NCBI GenBank assembly: GCA_028821125.1
Contig: JAPPHD010000082.1
Coordinates: 1 to 40,899 of the forward strand
Length of the DNA stretch: 40,899 nucleotides
Direction: 5' to 3'
DNA from: Gammaproteobacteria bacterium
Lineage (GTDB): Bacteria; Pseudomonadota; Gammaproteobacteria; Pseudomonadales; Azotimanducaceae
Positions within the stretch are counted from its first letter, which is position 1, and every line of letters begins with the position of its first letter. Shown piece by piece: positions 1-11,443 of the stretch. A program made the translations under genes and the position numbers. Under the pieces are notes generated by a model. That model was not told the DNA's origin and ran no database searches. It was given only the letters and a program-made list of their open reading frames with translations.

Positions 1-35
1 GACGTGGAAGGAACAACGCCGAATCTCGGGAAAGA

Positions 36-140
36 GTTCGTATGCGGCGCTTACCTTTCGGCGCGTTAAGCTCGTCCGAACGCCTTGCGTACTGCTGGAC
101 AATGTGGCCGTGCGCCGAAAGGGAAGCGCCGTATGCGAAC
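36..140. repeat. Long imperfect inverted repeat upstream of the halogenase
   Basis: The left arm (36-64) and right arm (112-140) are 29 bases each and match at 26 positions when one is reverse-complemented. The 47 bases between them would form a loop. Two of the three mismatches become G-U pairs in a plus-strand RNA, so the transcript could fold into an almost continuous 29-pair rod. I see no gene in 1-306 on either strand. The structure could be the end of an upstream transcription unit, a small structured RNA, or a relic of a palindromic mobile element. Confidence 0.75.
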
Positions 141-212
141 TCGCTGCCGGGTGCCTGCGGCTCATTGATGAAAGGAACGGTTCCAAATTCGAGCGCATAT
201 TAAAATATCCAA

Positions 213-218
213 TATAAT
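213..218 (+). promoter_or_regulatory. Candidate -10 box for the halogenase
   Basis: A TATAAT hexamer sits inside a short A+T-rich patch (about 196-226) that stands out from the G+C-rich surroundings, 88 bases before the halogenase start. No convincing -35 hexamer lies 16-18 bases upstream. This is a weak call based on composition and one hexamer. Confidence 0.25.
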
Positions 219-306
219 CAAAAAGTTGGAGATCTGTTCCATGCAAGTACTTGCCGCAAGCCCGCCAGCACTCCGGTCGGAATCATCCCGGTAGCAGGTC
301 CGTTCG

Positions 307-1908
307 ATGCAGGCAAAACGTATTCTGGTAGTCGGAGGCGGTTCGGCAGGCTGGACGGCGGCGGCCTATCTCAATGCCGCGCTGAACGTAGGCAATCGAA
401 AGGCCGCGCAGGTGGCCCTGGTCGAATCGCCGGACGTGCCGCGCATCGGCGTCGGCGAAGCGACGGTGCCGAACATCAACCGCACGCTGGCCATGATCGG
501 CATTGACGAACTGGCGTTCATGAAGGGCGTCGACGCCACCTTCAAGGCATCGATCCGTTTCGTGAACTGGCTCGACGGCAAGCGCCGCTTCTATCACCAT
601 CCGTTCAGCCGTTTCGGTGCGGGGTTGCGGGACGATGCCGGCCGCCGCTGGCTCATGAGCGACCGCTCCGTTCCCTACATGAACACGGTCTCCGCGCAGC
701 CGGTACTGTGCGAGATGGGCCTGGCGCCCAAGGCGTTCGACCAGCCCGATCTGGGCATCCCCGTGGGCTACGCCTTCCACATGAATGCGCTGAAATACGC
801 GGACTACCTGCGGGACTTCTCCACGGCCCGCGGCGTCACCCATCATCTCGAGCACGTGACCGACATCGAGTCGGCCGAAAACGGCGGGATCGCAGCACTT
901 GCAACCCGAAGCGGACGGCGCCTGGAGGCAGACCTGTTCATCGACTGCACGGGCTTTGCCGCCATCCTGATCGGGAAGACGCTGGGCGTTCGCTGGGTGG
1001 ACTTCTCCGATTGGCTGCTCTGCGACCGTGCCCTGGTGATGCCGGTGCCCTATGAGACCCACTACCCGGGGTTCGTTCGCCCGCACACCATGGCAACCGC
1101 CCTGTCGGCCGGCTGGGTCTGGGATATTCCGCTACAGAACCGCCGCGGCGTGGGTTATGTCCATTCGAGCGCGTTCATCAGCGAAGAAGAGGCCGAACGG
1201 GAGATTCGCGACTACGAGGGCAGTCATGCCGCACGCCTAGATACCCGGCTGGTCCGTTTCAAGGTTGGCGTGCGGGAAAAGCTCTGGCACCGGAACTGCG
1301 TGGCCATGGGCCTGGCCGGCGGCTTCCTGGAACCGCTGGAGTCCACGGGCCTGTACCTGAACGAGATCGCCGCCGAACTGCTCACCGAGCATTTTCCCTA
1401 CGGTGACGACATGGAACCGCTGGCGTTCCGGTTCAACCGCCTCATGCGCAACCGCTACTACGAGATTCTCGACTTCATCAACATGCACTATTGCCTGACG
1501 CGCAGGACGGATACGGAATTCTGGCGCGAGGTCGGCCGTGCCGAGCGTATCAACGACCGGTTGCGGGCGAAGCTCGATTTCTGGCGCATCAAGCCGCCCA
1601 CGGCCTCGGATTTCGTCGATCAGCTCCTGCCGGGCCAGGCCGCCGGGGCGCCGGGCGAGTCGGCCGCGGGCGCCGACGGCCGCTGTCCCATAGATACGGG
1701 CCGGCTCTGGAACCACCACAGCTACGAAGCGATCCTGTACGGCATGGACTTCCTGCGGGACGAATGCGATGAATGGTTCGGCCGTTCCCGCCCGCGGCCC
1801 GCGATTCACAAGAAGGTCATCGAGGGGATCCAGACCGCGCAGGAAAAGTTGCCGCCCCACGATGTCTGGCTGAAGCGCATGGTCGGCATGCCGGGCTACC
1901 GGTCCTGA
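307..1908 (+). CDS. Flavin-dependent tryptophan halogenase family protein
   Basis: This is a 533-residue protein, the usual length for FADH2-dependent tryptophan halogenases. These enzymes make HOCl or HOBr at the flavin and pass it to a lysine that halogenates an aromatic substrate. Visible hallmarks are the N-terminal dinucleotide-binding GGGSAGW (residues 10-16), GVGEATVP (48-55), Lys80 in FKASIRFVNW (PrnA Lys79 position), the WxWxIP signature as WVWDIP (270-275), and FLEPLESTG with Glu345 at the PrnA Glu346 position. All key residues are therefore present. The substrate cannot be told; it could be free tryptophan, a peptide or another aromatic compound. The enzyme needs a flavin reductase partner, and none was recognised nearby. 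The next gene starts 4 bases after the stop, so the two are probably co-transcribed. The ATG lacks a clear ribosome-binding site. Confidence 0.93.
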   Translation: MQAKRILVVGGGSAGWTAAAYLNAALNVGNRKAAQVALVESPDVPRIGVGEATVPNINRTLAMIGIDELAFMKGVDATFKASIRFVNWLDGKRRFYHHPFSRFGAGLRDDAGRRWLMSDRSVPYMNTVSAQPVLCEMGLAPKAFDQPDLGIPVGYAFHMNALKYADYLRDFSTARGVTHHLEHVTDIESAENGGIAALATRSGRRLEADLFIDCTGFAAILIGKTLGVRWVDFSDWLLCDRALVMPVPYETHYPGFVRPHTMATALSAGWVWDIPLQNRRGVGYVHSSAFISEEEAEREIRDYEGSHAARLDTRLVRFKVGVREKLWHRNCVAMGLAGGFLEPLESTGLYLNEIAAELLTEHFPYGDDMEPLAFRFNRLMRNRYYEILDFINMHYCLTRRTDTEFWREVGRAERINDRLRAKLDFWRIKPPTASDFVDQLLPGQAAGAPGESAAGADGRCPIDTGRLWNHHSYEAILYGMDFLRDECDEWFGRSRPRPAIHKKVIEGIQTAQEKLPPHDVWLKRMVGMPGYRS

Positions 1909-1912
1909 CGGG

Positions 1913-2797
1913 ATGCCGATGTCGTTCAACGATGCCCTGAAGACCAGGGACTTCGCGATCACGGGCCAGTTGAACCTCGCCAACGCCCAGGATGCCGAGT
2001 CGCTGCGCAATCAGGGCGAGACACTGCGCCCGGCGGTCGATGCGGTGCAACTGCTCGATGCCAAGCAACCGCACATGTCGGGCCTCGCCGCCGCGGCGCT
2101 CCTGATCGGCAACGGCGTCGACCCGGTGGTGCACATGAACTGCCGCGACCGCAATCGCCTGGCGCTGCAGAAGGACCTCCTGGGCGCCGCAGCGCTCGGC
2201 GTCACCAGCGTTGTGATCGCCCGTGGCGCGAAGATTCCCAAAAGCGCCAGGGTCGGGGTGCGCAATGTGTTCGATACGCCCGCGCTCGAGTTCATGGCGT
2301 ATATCCAGGGCCTGAAGCAGGACGAAGACGAGAAACGGCTCTCCCCCGAATTCCAGATCGGCGCCAATGCCGAGATGTTCGGACCCGAACCCGACTGGGT
2401 GCCGAAGAACCTCATCCGCAAGTGCGACGCGGGGGCCAATTTCGTGCAGTTGCAGATCTGCTTCGACATGGACGTTGCCCGCAGGTACATGGCCCGTATC
2501 GTCGCCGCGAAGCTGACGCACCGGGCCAGCTTCGTCATGGCGCTCTCGCCGTTGCCGTCGGCGCAGGCCGCGCGCTGGATTCAGGCCAATGTAAAGGGCG
2601 CCCTGGTTCCGGATGCGATCGTCCGGCGCCTGGAGCAGGCATCGGACCCGGAAAGCGAGGGCATCGACATCTGCGCTGCGCTGCTCAGGGAGGCGGCGAC
2701 CATCCCCGGCGTGTCCGGCGCCAACCTGTTGACGTTGGGAAACCTCGATACGATCCCGGCGGCAATCGAGGCCTCCGGCCTGCGCCGGTGCGCATGA
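1913..2797 (+). CDS. Methylenetetrahydrofolate reductase-like (MetF family) protein
   Basis: This 294-residue protein has a MetF-type TIM-barrel pattern: an MSGLA segment, then HMNCRDRNR (residues 74-82), LQKDLLGAAALGV and a C-terminal PGVSGANLLTLGN block. MetF reduces 5,10-methylene-THF to 5-methyl-THF with FAD. Two positions differ from the textbook enzyme by eye alignment. The N-terminal catalytic Glu (E. coli Glu28) reads Gln19, and the RGD Asp (E. coli Asp120) reads Ala106 in RGA. The protein may therefore bind folate or flavin without classical activity, or act on another C1 carrier. It follows the halogenase by 4 bases. A second ATG at 1919 is an equally plausible start. The family call is firm and the reaction is not. 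Confidence 0.8.
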   Translation: MPMSFNDALKTRDFAITGQLNLANAQDAESLRNQGETLRPAVDAVQLLDAKQPHMSGLAAAALLIGNGVDPVVHMNCRDRNRLALQKDLLGAAALGVTSVVIARGAKIPKSARVGVRNVFDTPALEFMAYIQGLKQDEDEKRLSPEFQIGANAEMFGPEPDWVPKNLIRKCDAGANFVQLQICFDMDVARRYMARIVAAKLTHRASFVMALSPLPSAQAARWIQANVKGALVPDAIVRRLEQASDPESEGIDICAALLREAATIPGVSGANLLTLGNLDTIPAAIEASGLRRCA

Positions 2798-2828
2798 GTT
2801 GCCCCGGCCAGGGTGATACCATTTCCTC

Positions 2829-3266
2829 ATGCGCAGTCTGAAATCCTCTTTGCTGCTCAGCGCCTGGGTGAGCTTCCTGGCCGTACAGCTCGGTGGCCTG
2901 CATATGCATGTGGACGCCGATGGCAGTATCGGCAAGCCCAGGAGCCTGCATTTTCACGTCGAGGGGCTGCACAGCCACGCAGACGGTGTCCACCTGCACC
3001 GTTCGAACGCCGCCGGGCACGAACATTCGGGCACACACGAACACGCCGGCGACGAGGCGCATGCCGGCGACAGCGATCTCACCACGGCGGAGGCGAGCAC
3101 CGGCAAATGGAAGTTCGCCGATTTCCTGCTCGTCCCGCACGACGTCGGCACGATCGGCCGGGTTCCGGCCGCGCAAGTCCGAACCCCGCGCACCGAAACG
3201 CCGCCCCCGATACGCAAGTCCCGCTGGCGGCCACCGCTGCGCGCCCCTCCCGCTCTCCCTGTCTGA
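2829..3266 (+). CDS. Small exported histidine-rich metal-binding protein
   Basis: This 145-residue protein begins with a signal-like hydrophobic stretch (about residues 5-24) and continues with a histidine-rich segment. Six HxH pairs occur at residues 25/27, 41/43, 48/50, 55/57, 64/66 and 70/72, with a further His at 78. The C-terminus is basic and proline-rich. The pattern suggests a periplasmic buffer or chaperone for Zn, Ni, Co or Cu. It is the first gene of the run leading into the CzcCBA-type efflux genes, 65 bases before czcC, which supports a metal-resistance role. I cannot place it in a named family. The reading frame could be doubted because of its composition, but the regular HxH spacing makes a chance frame unlikely. 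Confidence 0.72.
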   Translation: MRSLKSSLLLSAWVSFLAVQLGGLHMHVDADGSIGKPRSLHFHVEGLHSHADGVHLHRSNAAGHEHSGTHEHAGDEAHAGDSDLTTAEASTGKWKFADFLLVPHDVGTIGRVPAAQVRTPRTETPPPIRKSRWRPPLRAPPALPV

Positions 3267-3331
3267 TTGTCGCTTGAATCCCTTGCGCGCCGGGGGGCGC
3301 GTGAGTTCGTTTGGATTAGGGAGGTCCTTCG

Positions 3332-4620
3332 ATGCCGGATCGATTCGCGCGTCATTCGTGGGCGTGCCTTGTACTCTGGTCGTTCGCCGCCATCGCGCCG
3401 GCGCAGACGACGCCGTTGCCGACAGGCCCGGCCATCGCCCTGGAAGAAGCCCTGGCGCGAACCATGGCCGGGAACCCGGAACTTGCGGCATTCGGCCATC
3501 GCGTGGACGCGGCGCTCGGCAGGCTTCAGCAGGCCCACATCGCGCCCAACCCGGAGCTGGACCTGGCGGTGGCGGACGCTCTGGGTACCGATGACTACCG
3601 GGGACTGAGAAGCGCCGAAACCACGGTGACCATCGCCTGGGTGCTGGAGCGCGGCATCCGCCGCCGTCAGGTCGACGCAGCCGTCGCCGATGTCTCGTTG
3701 CGCGAAGTCGAAACCCGGATCATGCAACTGGATGCCGCCGCCGAGACGGCGCGCCGATTTCTGGCCTGCCTGGCTTACCAGGCGCGCCTCGAGAACGCTG
3801 TGCGGGCCGTAGGCCTGGCTGCGGAGACCGTCGATGCGGTCCGGCGGCGGGTGGCGGCGGGTGGCGCGGCCCGGGCCGAACTGTCCCGTGCCGAAGCCGG
3901 ACTGGTGCGGGCCGGGATCCTGGAAGAGGAGTACACCCACGAGTTGCTGTCGGCCTATCACCGGTTGAGCGCGCAATGGGGCGCGAAGGACCCGGATTTC
4001 AACCGGGTCGAGGGCAACGTCCGGAAGCTGCCGGCCGTGCAGCCGCTGACGGCGCTGCTGTCCCGGGTGGACAGCAACCCCGACCTTGCCCTGTTCCTGT
4101 CCCGGCGGCGGCTCGCCGAAGCCGAACTCCACATCGCCCAGGCGCGCAGCCGGCCGAACTGGCGGGTGCACGCCGGTGTCCGCCGCATTGAGAGGACCGA
4201 CGACCTGGCGCTGGTCGGCGGGATCAGCGTGCCGCTGGGAACGCGCAGCCGCCACCTGGGGCGTATCGCCGAGACTCGGGCCGAGATGGCCCGCGCGCAG
4301 GGCGAGGCGCGGGCGAGGCGGGTGCACATCGAAGCCGCCCTGTTCGTGCTGCATCAGGAACTGCTCCACCATGTGAATGTCGCGGCGAGCCTGCGCGACC
4401 GGGTGATTCCGCTGCTCGAGAGCGCCCTCGACAGCACGCACAGGGCTTATGTACTGGGCCGCGGCAGCTATCTCGAGTTGAGCGCGGTGCAGGCGGAACT
4501 GCTGCAGGTCGACGGCGAGTTGCTGGAAACCGGCGTCGATGCCCACGGGCTCGTCGTTGAAATCGAACGGCTGACGGGGGTGCCGGTGCTTTACCCGGCA
4601 GCGGCGCAGCGAGGTCAACC

Positions 4621-4624
<4 letters not shown>
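3332..4624 (+). CDS. czcC: CzcC-like outer-membrane efflux protein (TolC family)
   Basis: This 430-residue outer-membrane factor has an N-terminal signal peptide ending near residue 24. It then shows two outer-membrane-efflux repeats rich in heptad-like Ala/Leu/Glu helices, including ALARTMAGNPELAAF and a matching second-half NPDLALFLSRRRLAEAEL. The family forms trimeric channels joined to an RND pump through an adaptor. The start is well supported by AGGGAGGT at 3318-3325, six bases before the ATG. The stop overlaps the czcB start by 4 bases, indicating translational coupling. Genetic linkage to an HME-type RND pump identifies it as the CzcC or CusC partner rather than a drug-efflux TolC. 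Confidence 0.9.
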
Positions 4625-8960
<4,336 letters not shown>

Positions 8961-9083
8961 CTTCTTGTCTGAAACGACGCCTTGCATTCGATCGACAAAG
9001 GTGACGGCGGGTTTTTTTCTTTGCCGGCGGGGGAAACTGGTGAGCCGGGCGCGCAGGTGCGGTAACTTGTCTGCGTTTCCGCA

Positions 9084-11120
9084 TTGGCGGGGAGAAATCC
9101 GATTTCACGGCAAAGCGCAAAGCGATTTCAGGATGCGCAGCGTCTTCTGCAAGGCGGTGACGCAGCGCCTGCCGAGGCGATTTGCGCCGATGTTCTGAGA
9201 GGCCAGCCGAACGACGCCAATTTTTTGTGCCTGTCGGCCCGCGCGCTGGTCAAGCTCGGGCGCTACCTGGATGCGGATGAGCGCATCGAGCGCGCCACCT
9301 CGCTCTACCCGAAATTCGCCCGCCCCCACGAGGCGCGCGGCGAGCTGCTGGCCGCGCAAGGCCTGGTGCAGGACGCCGTCGATGCGTTCAGGAAGGCCCT
9401 GGACCTCGACCCCAAGCGCCAGAATGCCCGGGTTCGGCTCGGGCAGTTGCTGCTGGTGCTGGGCGAAGTGGACGAAGCCCGGGCGCTGAAGTCGGAATTC
9501 ATGGAGCTCGACGAGGACAACCGGGACATCGCCCGGGCGGGCGACCTGGAGAAGCAGGAGAAGTTCGCCGAGGCCGAAAAGATCTACCGCAGGATTCTCA
9601 CCCGCCATCCGGACAACGTCACCGCCATGCGCCTGTGGGCGCGTCTCGGGATTCAGGAAAAGCGCTACGGCGAAGCCGAGGTGCTGTTGCGGCAGGCGGT
9701 AAAGGTGGCGCCCGGATTCACCGGCGCCTGGTCCGACCTGTGCGGTGCGCAGTTCGAGCAGGAGAAATACGACGACGCCAGGGACAGCGCGCGGCAGCTC
9801 ACCCGGTTGAATCCCGGTTCGGCGGAAGGCCACGTATGGCTGGCGGCGGTTGCGGCGGCGGAAGGGAATCACGCCGATGCCGTCAGCCAATACGACAAGG
9901 CGCTGGAAGTGGAGCCCGATCATTCCGGGGCCATGTGCGGCAAGGGCAACGCGCTGCGCACCGTGGGCGACCGGGAGGGCGCGATCGCCGCCTACCGCAG
10001 CAGTATCGAGGCGCGCCCGCTGTATGCCGAGGCGTACTGGAGCCTGGCCAACCTGAAGACGTTCCGCTTCGAGGAGCCGGAGGTTCAGGCCATGCTGGAG
10101 CTGCTCGACGACGACCGTGTCGAGCCGGTGGGCCAGGTACAGTTGAACAACGCGCTGGGCCTGGAATTCGAAGCGCGCGGAGACTACGGGAAGGCGTTCG
10201 AGTTCTTCGACCATGCCTGCATGCTGCGCCGCGAGCAGGAGTTCTACGACCGCGTCGAGAACGAGGAGCGCACCGACCTGGCGATCGAGGCGTTCTCGAG
10301 GGGGTTTCTCGCCGGCAACGCGGGTAACGGCTGCCCCGATCCCGCTCCCGTATTCATCGTCGGCCTGCCGCGTTCGGGATCGACGCTCATCGAACAGATT
10401 CTGTCCAGCCACTCACAGGTCGACGGCACCCACGAACTGGCCGACCTGGGAAGAATCGTCCGCTCCAGGCCGGTGCTGGTGGACCCGCCAGCCCGCTATC
10501 CGGCATCCATCGTCAATCTCGATGCCCGGGAGTTCGCGCGCATGGGCGTCGAGTACATCGAGCGCAGCCGCCGGCACCGGGGCGAGGCGCCGTTGTTTAC
10601 CGACAAGAACCCGAACAACTTCGTGCACGTTGGCTTGCTGCACCTCGTGCTCCCCAACGCGAGGATCATCAACGCCCTCCGTCACCCGCTCGACAGTTGC
10701 TTTGGCAGCTACAAGCAACTGTTCGCCGCAGGGCAGCCCTTTACCTACGACCTCGTGGAACTCGGCGAATACTACCTGCAGTACCGGCGGCTGATGGATC
10801 ACTGGCACAAGGTTCTTCCCGGCAAGGTGCTCGACGTTCACTACGAAGAGGTGGTGGCGGACCTCGAAGGCCAGGTGCAGCGGATGCTCGACCACTGCGG
10901 GCTGGAATTCGAAGAATCCTGCCTCAGGTTCCACGAAACCGAACGATCCGTGAAGTCCGCGAGTTCCGAACAGGTGCGAAGGCCCATTTATTCGAGTTCG
11001 GTCAACCTGTGGCGGCGATACGAGGAGTACCTGGGGCCCTTGATCGATACGCTCGAACCGCTACTGTCGGAGTTGCCCGAGGCAGACCGTCCGTCAAGCC
11101 TTGCCGGCCCGGTGGCCTGA
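9084..11120 (+). CDS. TPR-repeat protein fused to a sulfotransferase domain
   Basis: This is a 678-residue two-part protein. Residues about 15-400 are consecutive TPR helices, for example the unit around AFRKALDLDP at 101-110. Residues 421-670 are a PAPS-dependent sulfotransferase domain. The 5'-phosphosulfate loop is FIVGLPRSGST (424-434), followed by EQILSSH, and a later RHPLDSCFGSYKQLF segment matches the 3'-phosphate-binding region. Such TPR-sulfotransferases occur widely in marine Gammaproteobacteria; their acceptors are largely unknown and may be proteins or surface glycans. I see no signal peptide, so it is probably cytoplasmic. The start is uncertain: the frame opens with TTG at 9084, no Shine-Dalgarno is visible, and no better ATG lies before the TPRs. 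Confidence 0.9.
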   Translation: MAGRNPISRQSAKRFQDAQRLLQGGDAAPAEAICADVLRGQPNDANFLCLSARALVKLGRYLDADERIERATSLYPKFARPHEARGELLAAQGLVQDAVDAFRKALDLDPKRQNARVRLGQLLLVLGEVDEARALKSEFMELDEDNRDIARAGDLEKQEKFAEAEKIYRRILTRHPDNVTAMRLWARLGIQEKRYGEAEVLLRQAVKVAPGFTGAWSDLCGAQFEQEKYDDARDSARQLTRLNPGSAEGHVWLAAVAAAEGNHADAVSQYDKALEVEPDHSGAMCGKGNALRTVGDREGAIAAYRSSIEARPLYAEAYWSLANLKTFRFEEPEVQAMLELLDDDRVEPVGQVQLNNALGLEFEARGDYGKAFEFFDHACMLRREQEFYDRVENEERTDLAIEAFSRGFLAGNAGNGCPDPAPVFIVGLPRSGSTLIEQILSSHSQVDGTHELADLGRIVRSRPVLVDPPARYPASIVNLDAREFARMGVEYIERSRRHRGEAPLFTDKNPNNFVHVGLLHLVLPNARIINALRHPLDSCFGSYKQLFAAGQPFTYDLVELGEYYLQYRRLMDHWHKVLPGKVLDVHYEEVVADLEGQVQRMLDHCGLEFEESCLRFHETERSVKSASSEQVRRPIYSSSVNLWRRYEEYLGPLIDTLEPLLSELPEADRPSSLAGPVA

Positions 11121-11137
11121 GGCGGCTCAGGGTGGGC

Positions 11138-11160
11138 ATGTATGTTATACATTATATAAT
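11138..11160. promoter_or_regulatory. A+T-rich palindromic operator candidate
   Basis: ATGTAT-GTT-ATACAT (11138-11152) is a perfect 6-3-6 inverted repeat. It overlaps a second palindrome, ATTATATAAT (11151-11160), which contains a TATAAT hexamer at 11155-11160. This arrangement is typical of a dimeric repressor site covering a promoter. The 11-mer ACATTATATAA (11149-11159) recurs in inverted orientation at the IclR promoter region (20972-20982). Confidence 0.4.
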
Positions 11161-11288
11161 TTGCCGGCCGGAGCAGTACCCGGCCAGGGCCGCCGCTATC
11201 GCGCAGGGATCAAGTTTGGGGTAAAGCATCTTTGCGTTTCTCACCGCACCGCTGGCAATTGGTTTGACCAGCCACGGTGAGTTTCACA

Positions 11289-11342
11289 TGGTATAACGCC
11301 GGGACCTTCCAATTGTATTGCCCCAGATGATATGCCTATAAT
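11289..11342 (+). promoter_or_regulatory. Candidate sigma70 promoters of the TonB-dependent receptor gene
   Basis: Two overlapping possibilities are visible. The first is an extended -10 element, TGGTATAAC, at 11289-11297. The second is a TTGTAT hexamer (11313-11318) and a perfect TATAAT (11337-11342) separated by 18 bases. Either would leave a leader of roughly 100-140 bases before the receptor start at 11444. Confidence 0.35.
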
Positions 11343-11443
11343 CGAAACCAAGCAGCTTCGCCTGCCAGGGGCTGGGTATCGATGCCGACCCTGATCCGGT
11401 TGGCCGAATATCGCCCCGTTTCATTCGCGAAGGGGAGTCGATA

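Larger units (their letters stand above)
11121..11443. promoter_or_regulatory. 323-base intergenic region upstream of the TonB-dependent receptor
   Basis: No gene is visible here. The gap holds an A+T-rich palindromic patch near its left end (11138-11160) and candidate sigma70 elements in its right half (11289-11342). It ends with a good ribosome-binding site, AGGGGAG at 11431-11437, seven bases before the receptor ATG. About 100 bases of leader would follow the rightmost candidate promoter. I see no riboswitch that I can name. Confidence 0.5.

Noticed and set aside
9011-9020. T-run after the czcA gene as an intrinsic terminator
   Set aside because: A run of seven T follows GGCGGG, but I found no convincing stem immediately before it.
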